From Deltaproteobacteria bacterium (GTDB taxonomy: Bacteria > CG2-30-53-67), in assembly GCA_013151235.1 (NCBI GenBank), contig JAADIO010000055.1, forward strand, positions 1-64,000: a DNA stretch of 64,000 bases, written 5' to 3'. Below, one piece after another: positions 15,686 through 25,094 of this stretch (within the stretch, counting starts at the first letter, position 1; each line of letters begins with the position of its first letter). The notes beneath the pieces were generated by a model. It was not told the DNA's origin and searched no databases. It saw only the letters and a list, made by a program, of their open reading frames with translations. The position numbers and the translations under genes are program-made.

Positions 15686-18004
15686 ATGGATACGGCCAAA
15701 AATATCGCCATCATCGGCGGCAACAAAGAAGCGCTGGGGCTTCTTCCGCTCCTTGAGAAGAAGAACGTCCGCGTCAAGATCATCGTAGACACCAATCCCG
15801 ACGCCCTGGTATTTAAGCTCAATGAATTAGGCTTCCGCCTGGCCCGAAAGTACCATATCATCCTGAGTTCCGACCTGACCGACCTGTTGGCGCAGGAGGA
15901 TCTCGATCTGATCATCGATGCATCCTCCGATCCTGCAACCCGGGCCTTTCTCGAAAAAGAAGAGTTCTCGGGAAGGGAGGTCATCAGTGTACTGAGCGCC
16001 CGTCTGCTCTGGGGGCACAAGGAGGAAGAGGCCGGATCGGACCTCCCGAAGCATTCCAAGCTCCTCTCCAGCCTGAACGACATTGTCGAGGCCGTCAATC
16101 TCACCAAGGATAAACGGCAGGTCTCCTCTCTGATCCTGCAAGTCGCCATCGAATCGACAGGCGCCGACAACGGCTCTCTCATGATCGTCGACCCCGAGGA
16201 AAAAGTCCTGAAGATCGAAGTCGCCGAAGGAATCCCGGAAGAGATCATCCCGACGATCCGCTGCCCTCTGGGCGAGGGGATTGCCGGGAAAGTCGCGCAG
16301 GAGGGACAGCCGCTGCTTCTCTCCGGGAAGTCCGACGACAGGACCTTTCGGACTCTCCGGGAACGGGAAGAGATCAAATCCGCCCTTTGTGTCCCCCTGA
16401 CGGTGAACGGTTCCACCGTCGGTGTTCTGAACCTGAACAACCTGAGGGATCTCGACGGATTTACCGAGGAAGACCTTTCCTTCATTACCCGGCTGGCCGC
16501 CTTCGATGCGGAGATCCTTCTCAAATCACAGGAGTATGCCTCCCTCCGGGAAAATGCCGAAACCTTCCGGATCTGGAAAGAACTGAACCGGATCCTTAAC
16601 ACCTCAGCGCCGATCGAAGAACGGTTGCTGCAAACCTGCCGGACCCTCTCCGCCCGGTTTCGGGAGAGCGTCTGTTCGATCTATCTTTTCGACACCAACA
16701 CACGGGAACTGACCCTCAAAGCGAGCAGTCTGAAAAGATTTACCCCCACCGATCAGAGCCACATCCAGCTGCATGAAGGCATAGACGGGTGGGCCGCGGG
16801 AGAGCAGGAGGTCGTCATCCTGAAGGAGCACCCGAATCTCGACCCGGAGGTCAGGAAGACATTCATGTCGATTCCCCTCGTCTCCGAGGGGACGATTACC
16901 GGCGTCATGAATATCCAGTTGATCTCCGCAAAGGGGCTCTCCGAAGAGGAGGAAATCCTTCTCCGGGACATCGCACGGCACCTCTCCAGCGCCGTGAAAA
17001 GCGCCCGGAAGGAAGACAGGGCCTATCTGCGGGCGACAAAGATCGAGGCGATCAACGAGGCAGGGATCAATATCCTCTCCATCATGGACCTGCAAAAACT
17101 TCTGGAACTCGTTCCCCCCTCGGCCGCCATGATCATGGACGCCGACGGCTGTATCCTCCGGCTCAAGGGGACCGACGGCGGGATGGAAATCCGGTCGACC
17201 TACTCCATGTGGGAGGAGGAGATTGAAGACCGGGTCTTTGCACTCGATGCGGAGATCGGAGCCCAGGTGGAACTCGGCAAAAAACCGCTCTATATCCGGG
17301 ATCTCGGCGAGGAAGAAGGATATGAATCCTTCGGACGGGTTGTCAAATCGGTCGTGGCCATGCCCCTGATGGAACAGGGAGAGGTCCGCGGCATCCTCTC
17401 CATCTATGACAAGATCCCGAAAGGCTCATTTCACGCCACCGCCTTCGGCAGGGAGGACCTGGAAATCTTTCAGAAGTTCGTCCACTATGTTGAAAAGGCA
17501 ATCGTCAACGTACAGCGAAACGACCGGACGCGGACGATCCGGAACTGTGATAATCTCACGGGCCTGCCGAATGAAGGGGCGCTCAAACGGAAGATCGAAA
17601 ATGAAATCAACCGCTCCCGGCGCTACGAACGGCGGTTCATTCTGCTCACCCTCTGCTGGAGTCATGAAAAGAACGGGAGCCCACCCCTCGATGTGGAAAA
17701 GCGGAACAGCCTGATCGTGGAAATCAGTTCCGTCCTCCAGGAGAATATCCGGGAATATGATACCCTGGCTCGAACGGGACCCCGGAAATTCGAGGCTCTC
17801 TTCCCCGAGTCCATGGAAGAGATCCGCGATCTGACGACACGATTGACCCGATCGATTCGTGATCGCAAAAAAATGAAAACTTCCCCGCTGGCCGACATGG
17901 AACTGCAACTCAAATTCGGTTACGCCGTTTTTCCCGACGATGGAGTCACGATCGAAGCCCTTCTCAACGAGTCCCACCGCCTGCGCCTCGGCGCACGGAT
18001 CTAA
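15686..18004 (+). CDS. Multi-GAF signalling protein with Rossmann-like N-terminus and degenerate GGDEF domain
   Basis: 772 residues from the ATG at 15686 (after GAAAGGA). Residues 1-125 look like a nucleotide-binding Rossmann fold (NIAIIGGNKEALGLLPLLEKK...LDLIIDASSDPATRAFLE). Three GAF-like regions follow, the first with CPLGEGIAGKVAQEGQPLLL and CVPLTVNGSTVGVLNLNN, the second with VSEGTITGVMNIQL, the third with VAMPLMEQGEVRGILSIYDK. The C-terminus starts like a diguanylate cyclase (NCDNLTGLPNEGALKRKI), but the GGDEF loop reads ARTGPRKFEALFPE, so catalysis is unlikely. It is cytoplasmic, with no membrane segment. The stop overlaps the stop of the convergent PASTA gene by 4 bases. Confidence 0.88.
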   Translation: MDTAKNIAIIGGNKEALGLLPLLEKKNVRVKIIVDTNPDALVFKLNELGFRLARKYHIILSSDLTDLLAQEDLDLIIDASSDPATRAFLEKEEFSGREVISVLSARLLWGHKEEEAGSDLPKHSKLLSSLNDIVEAVNLTKDKRQVSSLILQVAIESTGADNGSLMIVDPEEKVLKIEVAEGIPEEIIPTIRCPLGEGIAGKVAQEGQPLLLSGKSDDRTFRTLREREEIKSALCVPLTVNGSTVGVLNLNNLRDLDGFTEEDLSFITRLAAFDAEILLKSQEYASLRENAETFRIWKELNRILNTSAPIEERLLQTCRTLSARFRESVCSIYLFDTNTRELTLKASSLKRFTPTDQSHIQLHEGIDGWAAGEQEVVILKEHPNLDPEVRKTFMSIPLVSEGTITGVMNIQLISAKGLSEEEEILLRDIARHLSSAVKSARKEDRAYLRATKIEAINEAGINILSIMDLQKLLELVPPSAAMIMDADGCILRLKGTDGGMEIRSTYSMWEEEIEDRVFALDAEIGAQVELGKKPLYIRDLGEEEGYESFGRVVKSVVAMPLMEQGEVRGILSIYDKIPKGSFHATAFGREDLEIFQKFVHYVEKAIVNVQRNDRTRTIRNCDNLTGLPNEGALKRKIENEINRSRRYERRFILLTLCWSHEKNGSPPLDVEKRNSLIVEISSVLQENIREYDTLARTGPRKFEALFPESMEEIRDLTTRLTRSIRDRKKMKTSPLADMELQLKFGYAVFPDDGVTIEALLNESHRLRLGARI

Positions 18005-18948
18005 CGATATTCCCGCGTCTGAACCTTTCGTCCATTCAGATAAACCTCCACCACCGCCTTCCCCTGTATTTCCAGATCGAGATCCAGGAGGGTCTCCGGA
18101 AACTTTCGGCCGGAGAAGACCTGACGCCGTCCCTTGCGGTCGTTGACGAAAACATCGGCCGTCACGGGAAGCAGCCCGAAAGGAATCCGGTAGCGGAAGC
18201 GAACCCGGATAATCGGTGCCGACGAATGCATACGTCCTTCCCGGCTCACGACAAGCGCCACCGGATGATCCCGGTCCACAGGATACCCGAAGGCGGGGGA
18301 CTGGTTGATAATCCGGTTTTCAGCCACCCCCTCGTATTCCTGATACCGGACATTGCCCATCTCCAGGCCCGCAGTCTCAAACAATGCAAGAACGGAATCG
18401 AAATCCTTTCCAATCAGGTCCGGCATCCGGTACACCGGTGGACGCCCCCCCCGACTGATCAGAAGATCCACACGATTCTCTTTCAGATGGGTCGTCCCGG
18501 GATCAGGATTTTGAGAGAGAACCGTGTCCGCTTCCGTTCCGGGGAAAAAGGCCCGGGTCAACCTGCCGATGGTCAGGCCCTCTTCCTTCAGGACCACTTC
18601 GGCTTTATTCAGAGACATTCCCCGCACCTCCGGAATGGTCACATCCCGCATCCCGAGGCTCAGAACAACCTCAATGTTTCGATCCACCTTGAGCCGGGTC
18701 CCCGGCGGCGGCAACTGCCTCAAAACCGTCTTGGGGGAAAAAACAGGATCATACTCCTCTCCCGCCACCCGAAGATCCAGCCCCACCCGTCCGGACTCTT
18801 TCAGCGCCCGGACAATATCTTTCCCCTTGAGGTCCGGTACGAGAACCGTTCTGCCGGAGCTCACCCACCGCATGGCGAACCAGGCGGAGAAGATAAAGAC
18901 CAGGAAAAAGCTGAAGGCAATACCGATCAGATAAAGATAACGACGCAT
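18001..18948 (-). CDS. Membrane-anchored PASTA-domain protein
   Basis: 315 residues. One N-terminal membrane helix (about 5-27) is followed by three PASTA modules (roughly 37-100, 104-170 and 175-240). They are recognised by VPDLKGKDIVRALKESG, IPEVRGMSLNKAEVVLKEEG and MPDLIGKDFDSVLALFETAG, with the Q-x-P-x-P/G-T turns between. A C-terminal beta region follows. PASTA modules bind muropeptides or peptidoglycan. Without a kinase or PBP domain it is a stand-alone periplasmic sensor or adaptor. It lies 56 bases after the UbiB-like kinase gene on the same strand. Confidence 0.88.
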   Translation of the reverse strand: MRRYLYLIGIAFSFFLVFIFSAWFAMRWVSSGRTVLVPDLKGKDIVRALKESGRVGLDLRVAGEEYDPVFSPKTVLRQLPPPGTRLKVDRNIEVVLSLGMRDVTIPEVRGMSLNKAEVVLKEEGLTIGRLTRAFFPGTEADTVLSQNPDPGTTHLKENRVDLLISRGGRPPVYRMPDLIGKDFDSVLALFETAGLEMGNVRYQEYEGVAENRIINQSPAFGYPVDRDHPVALVVSREGRMHSSAPIIRVRFRYRIPFGLLPVTADVFVNDRKGRRQVFSGRKFPETLLDLDLEIQGKAVVEVYLNGRKVQTREYR

Positions 18949-19004
18949 CGGAGGGCTCCTGCAACAACGAAAACATATTCAGGGGGGTCCCGGATCAGGG
19001 ATCT

Positions 19005-20699
19005 TCATCCCCCCCCTGTCTTCCCTTTTTTGCGAGGGGGAACAGAGGAAGGGACGCGGCCGTTCGATTTTCTTTTCTTCCTGCCGAGGTCCATCCAAAG
19101 ATGAAACCCGTAGGTCGAGGGAATGGGGATCAGGATCAGACCGATGAGGATCCCCCCGGAAAGAGTCAGCCCTCCGGCCAGCAGATAGGAGTTGCCGTCG
19201 GCAAGATAGAGCAAACCGGAAGTAATCGCCAGGGTCATGGCCATAAGGCCGAGGATACTTCTCCGGAAGATTCTGGCTACATACCGTTCCGTCTGGCTGA
19301 TGGTCACCGGATGAATCCGCACACGCAGCTCTTCCCGCCGCAAGGCCTTGAGTAATCCCGCCGCATCACGGTACATTCGCTGCAAATTCTCAAGTTCCGT
19401 CTTTCCCTGTTGGCAGACCGACGCGGCCTTCTCCTCACGGAGGACCTGACGGGCCAGGGGGACAATATCCTTGACGGCATTGAAATCATTCCGGTAGAGG
19501 GTCCCGATCCCCTCCACCAAGGCGGCGGTCTTGAAGAGATAGACCAGATTGCTCGGCAACTCGAAGGGGAAGGCGTAAAAACTCTCCAAGATTTCAATGG
19601 CAATCTCCTGAATCCGCTTCTGGGTCATCCCTTCCATCGTAAGGATGTCAAACATCGTTTCCGCAGCTTCCCGCAGAACCGCAGGACTCACTTCCCGGTT
19701 GGCAATACCGAGGTTATAGTACCCTTCAACCAACCGGTCGAAATCCCTCCGGGCACCGGCCAGCGTCGTCTGGATCAGTTCCTTCCTGGTTTCGGCATCG
19801 AGTTCCACCACCAACCCGTAATCGAGAAGCACAATCTTTTCCTCCGCAGTGACCAGGATATTGCCGGGATGGGGGTCGGCATGGATCACACCATCAAGGA
19901 GAATCTGTTGCGTATAGACCTCAATCAGTTTCGAAAGAACCCGATCCACATTGATGCCCTGCGCCTTCAGTTTTTCGAATTCCGTGATCTTGATCCCGTG
20001 GTAATAGCGCATCACCAGAATCCGGGGAGTGGTCAACTCGGGAAAGTATTCCGGCACGCAGAGGGCGGGGCGGTCCTTCATCAGTTCCTGGAACCGCCGG
20101 ATGTTCAGCGCCTCGTGTTCAAAATCCATCTCTTCGTAGATGGTCCTGGAAAACTCATCGATCACCACCTGCAGGGAACGGAGCTGGTAGGACTGAAAAA
20201 GGTGATTCAAGACACTCAAGATCCGGTTGATGATCTTCAGGTCGATCGTAACCAGATGATGGATCCCCGGGCGCTGAACCTTGACGGCGACCTCCTCGCC
20301 CCGATATTTCGCCTTGTGGACCTGACCGAGGGAGGCGGCCGCAAGCGGTGTCGGGTCGAAATCATCAAAGACCTCTCCGAGAGGACGCCGGTATTCCTCT
20401 TCCACAACCTTCTTCACCACGGCAAAGCTTACCGGAGGGACCTCATCATGGAGACGGGAAAGTTCCCGAAGATAAAGGGGCGGGATAATATCCGCCCGAG
20501 TGGAGATCACCTGAGTCAGTTTGATAAAGGACGGTCCCAGCGCGGCAATCCGGGCCGTGAGATCACGGGCCCGCTTCTCGTGAAAACCATCGTTGACCTG
20601 CCGGCCGGCGCCGAAAAAAACAAAACGGCGATAATCCCGAAGAAAGGAAAGGAGAAAGGGAAGTGCCGTAAAAAAGATTTTCAGACCACGCAGTATCAT
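19005..20699 (-). CDS. ABC1/UbiB family atypical protein kinase
   Basis: About 564 residues from the ATG at 20699. The longer open frame to 20939 would overlap the upstream gene and its extra residues look non-coding. The family fold is clear: GPSFIKLTQVISTRADIIPP, the Ala-rich loop AAASLGQVHKA, VAVKVQRPG, HADPHPGN and LLDYGLV. Two membrane helices lie at the C-terminus (SILGLMAMTLAITSGLLYL and following). UbiB-type proteins act at membranes in isoprenoid-quinone metabolism. The signature KxGQ reads KLTQ here (Lys60, Thr62, Gln63), a departure from the usual Gly. It is preceded by the zinc-ribbon/TPR/peptidase gene and followed by a PASTA protein. Confidence 0.88.
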   Translation of the reverse strand: MILRGLKIFFTALPFLLSFLRDYRRFVFFGAGRQVNDGFHEKRARDLTARIAALGPSFIKLTQVISTRADIIPPLYLRELSRLHDEVPPVSFAVVKKVVEEEYRRPLGEVFDDFDPTPLAAASLGQVHKAKYRGEEVAVKVQRPGIHHLVTIDLKIINRILSVLNHLFQSYQLRSLQVVIDEFSRTIYEEMDFEHEALNIRRFQELMKDRPALCVPEYFPELTTPRILVMRYYHGIKITEFEKLKAQGINVDRVLSKLIEVYTQQILLDGVIHADPHPGNILVTAEEKIVLLDYGLVVELDAETRKELIQTTLAGARRDFDRLVEGYYNLGIANREVSPAVLREAAETMFDILTMEGMTQKRIQEIAIEILESFYAFPFELPSNLVYLFKTAALVEGIGTLYRNDFNAVKDIVPLARQVLREEKAASVCQQGKTELENLQRMYRDAAGLLKALRREELRVRIHPVTISQTERYVARIFRRSILGLMAMTLAITSGLLYLADGNSYLLAGGLTLSGGILIGLILIPIPSTYGFHLWMDLGRKKRKSNGRVPSSVPPRKKGKTGGG

Positions 20700-20796
20700 T
20701 TCGAGGGCTTTTCCATGTACGGCGGCACCGTCCAGTTCGGCCGAGGAGGAACGGGAACCGGCAGAAAGTCTTTTCGGACAAAACACCACCACGGTT

Positions 20797-22581
20797 TTAG
20801 GGATACTTCTTTTCCAGATCTTGAAGCCAGGCCTCACGGAGACCGGCATAGTCCATCCCGGTCGCAGCCACCAGGGACTTCTCGAAAGGAACACCGGAGG
20901 CCAGGTCGCCCAACATCTTCTGTACGGCGTAGATCCCATGATTCCGGATGATATAATCTACAACGGTAAAACTCTCCGTGTACGCAAGAGAAGCCGTATC
21001 CCCACCCATTTTGAGAAAGGACCCTTCCAGATCCCGCAAGGGAAGGACATCCCGGCTACGAAGGATATAGGCCACATTACGGTCATGCACCTTCAGGGGC
21101 TCCCCCTCAAAATACTGTGCCAGACCTTCATTGAGCCATGTGGGAATATCACGCCCGACCATCCGGCGGATCAGGGCATGGGTGTACTCGTGATTGACGA
21201 CCCGTTCCAGTTGATCACTCCGCTCCTTCAGGCCGCCGATGGGAATTCGGATCTTGCCGTCATAGACGCCTCCGGTCCAATCCGGCGTCCGGGTAACCGC
21301 TCGAAAATCATCGTCCGAATAGAGAATCGTCGTCAACCGTCCGGCAGGATAATAATTGAATTCCGCCCCGATCCTCTGGTAGGCTTCATCCAGCAGACTG
21401 ATGACGAGCCATCCCGCTTCGGTGTTCTCCCGGCCGTCGTAACGGACGTCGAAATGCTCTCCCTCCCGGGTATCAAAACCGGCTTCCGCTTCCGCTTCCC
21501 GACCGGCCTTGTCGACCAGTTTCCGGATTTTGACGTCGTCGGGATTAGCCGAGAGATAGTTCTTCAGGTGGGAAATTCCTTCTTTCAGACGGTTCTGTTT
21601 ATAGAGAAGTTCACCGAACATCTTCTCCACCTCCGGGTCCCGGGGGACCCTGGAAAGATATTCCTTGAAATACCTTTCGGCACGCGTCGTATCGGAGAGA
21701 TTCAGCGCGGCAACCCCCATGAACTTGTAGATATCCGGAGACGGATCAAGGACCTTGACCGCCTCCTCAAAAGCGGCGATCGCTCCCTCATTGTCCTTCC
21801 CCTTCATGGCAGCGTATCCCTTCTGCAGCCAGGCACGCTGAAGATTCCGGCGAAGAACGATCTCATCAGGCAGCCGCTTTAAGGCACGCTGAAAACGATC
21901 GACCGCATCGTCATAGCGTCCCTCTTTCATGAAGGTCACCCCTTCATTGTTCCATCGGATCCCTTCGGAATCTTTCCGTGCCGAGACGTCAACCTTTTCG
22001 ACTGCGCCCACCGGAATGCGCCGGCTCCCGTTGCGGGAAAGAGACTCCGGGAAATGAGAGGTGATTTTTCGTACCGCCCGTTCGACGCTCTTTCGGTCTT
22101 GCGTAAAGTTACGATGAAGTCCCAGGTAAATCACGGAGAGAAGGGAAAGAACAAGGAGAAGGAGATAACCGCTCCCGCTCCATCCGGATTTCTTTACGGA
22201 GACCGGTTCCGGGTTCTCCTCTTCCGGCTCCCCGAGTTTTTTCGCCATGCCCCGTCCCCGCATCCGCCGTTCACGGATTTCAATAATCGCTCCCGTACCT
22301 TCCAGTTCCGTCCGCAGAACATGAGCCCGTTCCAGGGACATCTCCTTGGTCAGCAGGAGAGGGAGCTGACCAAGGCGGGCCTGAAATTCTTCGGAGGATT
22401 CCCAGAAGGTCCGGCTTTTCAGAAAATCGATCACCTGATCGGCAACAGAGGGATCGGCATAGCCCATGAGAAAGAGATCACAAACCCGGTCGGAGGAGGA
22501 GGGAAAAACGCCCTCCATTCCGCAACGGGAACAAAGAATCGCTTCCGGATCCACCTTGCTGGAACAGTGAGGACAAAACAT
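20797..22581 (-). CDS. Zinc-ribbon, TPR and gluzincin (peptidase MA-like) membrane protein
   Basis: About 594 residues from the ATG at 22581 (after AAGAGGGG). The N-terminal zinc ribbon (MFCPHCSSKVDP...CSRCG) is followed by a small domain. One membrane helix lies near 138-158 (GYLLLLVLSLLSVIYLGL). TPR repeats run from about 205 to 370 (EGVTFMKEGRYDDAVDRFQRAL and related). The C-terminal metallopeptidase has the zinc motif HEYTHALI and the third ligand region LNEGLAQYFEGE. The peptidase faces the periplasm and the zinc ribbon the cytoplasm, if topology follows the charge pattern. The combination is unusual. UbiB-like and PASTA genes follow downstream. Confidence 0.85.
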   Translation of the reverse strand: MFCPHCSSKVDPEAILCSRCGMEGVFPSSSDRVCDLFLMGYADPSVADQVIDFLKSRTFWESSEEFQARLGQLPLLLTKEMSLERAHVLRTELEGTGAIIEIRERRMRGRGMAKKLGEPEEENPEPVSVKKSGWSGSGYLLLLVLSLLSVIYLGLHRNFTQDRKSVERAVRKITSHFPESLSRNGSRRIPVGAVEKVDVSARKDSEGIRWNNEGVTFMKEGRYDDAVDRFQRALKRLPDEIVLRRNLQRAWLQKGYAAMKGKDNEGAIAAFEEAVKVLDPSPDIYKFMGVAALNLSDTTRAERYFKEYLSRVPRDPEVEKMFGELLYKQNRLKEGISHLKNYLSANPDDVKIRKLVDKAGREAEAEAGFDTREGEHFDVRYDGRENTEAGWLVISLLDEAYQRIGAEFNYYPAGRLTTILYSDDDFRAVTRTPDWTGGVYDGKIRIPIGGLKERSDQLERVVNHEYTHALIRRMVGRDIPTWLNEGLAQYFEGEPLKVHDRNVAYILRSRDVLPLRDLEGSFLKMGGDTASLAYTESFTVVDYIIRNHGIYAVQKMLGDLASGVPFEKSLVAATGMDYAGLREAWLQDLEKKYP

Positions 22582-22751
22582 CCGGTTACCCCTCTTGCTT
22601 TGGAAAAAGCCCCCCCGGAGAAGCGGCATAAGCCCGTTCATATTAATCGATCCGTAAATGAGAGTCAATGGGATTGACATTTCTCCCGGAGGTACGATAA
22701 AAGTAGCGCAAGGCGCTGTTCTTCATGGAAGCGGGAATAAGGAGTCATGCC

Positions 22752-23366
22752 ATGCCGTTGATCGGCCTGACCGGCGGAATCGCCACCGGGAAAAGTCTCG
22801 TTACGGATTACCTGCGCGACAAGGGGATCCTTGTCGTCGATGCCGATCAGCTTGCCCGGAAGATGGTAGAACCGGGAAGGCCTGCATGGGAAAAGATCCG
22901 CCGGGAATTCGGGCGGGAATACCTGCGGAAAGATCAGACCCTGGACCGCAGGAAGCTGGGAGACCTGGTTTTTGCAACCCCGGAAAAGCGCAGGGCGCTC
23001 GAGCGGATCATCCATCCCGAAGTTTTAAATGCAGCTCGAAAGATCATCCACCCCCTGCTTGATGCCGATCCGGATCGATGGATCATTTTCTCCGTTCCGC
23101 TGCTCTTTGAAAGTGGCTTTGATAAAATAACGGATCGGGTTGCGGTTGTCTATGTCGATGAAGCGACACAGTTGCAACGCCTGATCATGAGGGACGGGTT
23201 GACAAAAGCAGATGCGCTGAAACGCATTCGCGCACAGATGCCGATAGAGGAGAAGAAAAACCTGGCGGATGACCTGATAGACAACAGCGGCGCCCCGGAC
23301 GAGACCCGCCGGCAGGTGGACGGCTGGCTGTTGAGGGTACGTCTGTCCGACAAGACTTCCGGTTAA
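22752..23366 (+). CDS. coaE: Dephospho-CoA kinase
   Basis: 204 residues from the ATG at 22752, 8 bases after AAGGAG; an ATG at 22725 is less likely. CoaE phosphorylates the ribose 3'-hydroxyl of dephospho-CoA, the last step to CoA. Visible are the P-loop GLTGGIATGKS (5-15), VVDADQLARKMVEPG, the lid region and FSVPLLFESGFD. The usual family length is 195-210. It is followed by a small S4 protein 43 bases downstream. Confidence 0.95.
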   Translation: MPLIGLTGGIATGKSLVTDYLRDKGILVVDADQLARKMVEPGRPAWEKIRREFGREYLRKDQTLDRRKLGDLVFATPEKRRALERIIHPEVLNAARKIIHPLLDADPDRWIIFSVPLLFESGFDKITDRVAVVYVDEATQLQRLIMRDGLTKADALKRIRAQMPIEEKKNLADDLIDNSGAPDETRRQVDGWLLRVRLSDKTSG

Positions 23367-23409
23367 AGCTCCATCTCCCGGAAAGGGGCCACCGGCCGTG
23401 GGGTGAAAT

Positions 23410-23658
23410 ATGAAAATGCGGCTCGACAAATACCTTCAGACCGTGGGAATCTTCAAGCGACGGACCGCCGCCCGGGAGGTCTGCGAGGAGGGAATCGTCG
23501 AGATCAACGGCCACCGGGCCAAAAGCGGCAAGACCGTCCAGGCCGGGGACCGGATCGACCTCCATCTCTACAATCGAGAACTCTCCATCGAGGTCTTGAG
23601 AATTCCCGCCGGGGTCGTTCCCAAAAAAGACCGGCCCGACTATTTTCGGACATTATAG
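23410..23658 (+). CDS. S4-domain RNA-binding protein (RqcP/Hsp15-like)
   Basis: 82 residues, almost entirely one S4 domain (MRLDKYLQTVGIFKRRTAAREVCEEGIVEINGHRAKSGKTVQAGDRIDL), which binds structured RNA. Small stand-alone S4 proteins rescue or help elongate stalled 50S subunits (Hsp15, RqcP). Which branch this is cannot be told. It follows coaE by 43 bases and is probably co-transcribed. Confidence 0.88.
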   Translation: MKMRLDKYLQTVGIFKRRTAAREVCEEGIVEINGHRAKSGKTVQAGDRIDLHLYNRELSIEVLRIPAGVVPKKDRPDYFRTL

Positions 23659-23695
23659 ATCTGTCGCCCCGGATCCCTGCCCTTAAAATTCCGTC

Positions 23696-24925
23696 TTATT
23701 TCATCATGGATCCTTCTTCCGGATAGGCCTCAATGTTATGAATGGCAAGGTCGGGTCCCCGCATCTCCTCTTCCTCGGTGAGCCGGATACCCACAGTGAC
23801 CTTCAACAGACCGTAAAGCAGGACACTACAGACGAGGGCAAGAAGAAGGGCCATGACACTCCCCATAAGCTGACTGACGAAGGAGACCCCCCCCATGCCC
23901 CAGAGGGCCCTGGAGCCGAAGATCCCGGCGGCGATCCCGCCCCAGGTTCCGCAAAGGCCATGCAGGGGCCAGACGCCGAGAACATCGTCGATCTTCCATC
24001 TCTCCTGCTCGACCGTAAACATCATTACGAAGATCACCGCAGCGACGATCCCGATGACCAGGGCGCCTAATGGATGGACAAGGTCGCTTCCGGCACAGAT
24101 CGCAACCAGCCCCGCCAAGGCCCCGTTATGGATGAACCCGGGATCTCCCCGGGTCACAAAAAGCGCTGCCAGAACACCGCCGACCATGGCAAAGAGTGAA
24201 TTGACCGCAACAAGACCCGAGATCCCGTTGATCGCCTGGGCGCTCATCACGTTGAAACCGAACCATCCGACACAGAGAATCCAGGAACCGAGGGCCAGGA
24301 AGGGGATGTTGCTGATCGGAATCGGGTGGCTCTTCCCGTTCTTGCCGTAGCGGCCGATCCGGGGTCCCAAGAGGATCACCGCCGGCAGGGCCAACCAGCC
24401 CCCCATGGAGTGGACGATCACCGAACCGGCATAGTCATGAAAAGGAAGCCCTCCGATCTTTTCGATCCATGCCTGCACGCCGATCATCCCTTTCTCCCCG
24501 ACCCCCATCCGTCCCCACATGAGTCCTTCGAAAAAAGGGTAAACCAGGGCGGCAAACACCCCCCCGGCGAAGAGTTGAGGCCAAAACTTGGCCCGCTCGG
24601 CGATCCCGCCGGAGATAATGGCCGGGATACAGGCGGCAAAGGTGAGGAGGAAAAAATAGTGAACAAGATTAAAGCCTTTCTCCGGCCCCATCAACTCCCC
24701 GGCCGGTTTCAGAAAGCTCAAACCATAAGCGAGGGGAAACCCGATCAAAAAATAGACAACCGTCGAGACCGACCAGTCGGAGAGTATTTTAACCAGGGCA
24801 TTGACCTGGCTCTTTTGCCGGACTGATCCGACTTCGAGAAAGGCAAACCCGGCATGCATGGCGAAAATCATCACGGCGCCTAACATCATAAAAAGAACGT
24901 CATTACTTCTCAACAGTTCATTCAT
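23696..24925 (-). CDS. amt: Ammonium transporter
   Basis: 409 residues, about 11 membrane helices, full length for Amt. It passes NH4+/NH3 across the inner membrane. The twin histidines are in VIVHSMGGW and WPLHGLCGTWGG. Other signatures are GGIAERAKFWPQ and GWFGFNVMSAQ. No signal peptide and no glnK neighbour are present. The gene carries a sigma-54 promoter about 90 bases upstream of its start (25018-25033), which points to nitrogen control. Its 3' end faces the S4 gene in a 37-base gap. Confidence 0.95.
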   Translation of the reverse strand: MNELLRSNDVLFMMLGAVMIFAMHAGFAFLEVGSVRQKSQVNALVKILSDWSVSTVVYFLIGFPLAYGLSFLKPAGELMGPEKGFNLVHYFFLLTFAACIPAIISGGIAERAKFWPQLFAGGVFAALVYPFFEGLMWGRMGVGEKGMIGVQAWIEKIGGLPFHDYAGSVIVHSMGGWLALPAVILLGPRIGRYGKNGKSHPIPISNIPFLALGSWILCVGWFGFNVMSAQAINGISGLVAVNSLFAMVGGVLAALFVTRGDPGFIHNGALAGLVAICAGSDLVHPLGALVIGIVAAVIFVMMFTVEQERWKIDDVLGVWPLHGLCGTWGGIAAGIFGSRALWGMGGVSFVSQLMGSVMALLLALVCSVLLYGLLKVTVGIRLTEEEEMRGPDLAIHNIEAYPEEGSMMK

Positions 24926-25017
24926 ACACCTACCCCCTTATTCACATGATTTAAGAAAAACCTACGAATTCGTCACTCCATCCAAAATTGTAGCCACCTT
25001 CTGAAACTTTTTTACAA

Positions 25018-25033
25018 AGCAATTCCGATGCCA
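25018..25033 (-). promoter_or_regulatory. Sigma-54 (RpoN) promoter of amt
   Basis: On the minus strand the 16 bases are TGGCATCGGAATTGCT. They match TGGCAC-N5-TTGCW with one change in the -24 hexamer and exact -24/-12 spacing. The predicted start is about 80 bases before the amt ATG. This fits nitrogen-limitation control of an ammonium transporter. Confidence 0.75.
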
Positions 25034-25094
25034 AAATCTTCGGGCAAACCCATTCCGCGATTTTAGCAATTAACTTATTGTATCCATATATATA

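Noticed and set aside
19410-20951. 513-residue open frame antisense to the UbiB-like gene
   Set aside because: Same reason; the UbiB motifs are on the minus strand.
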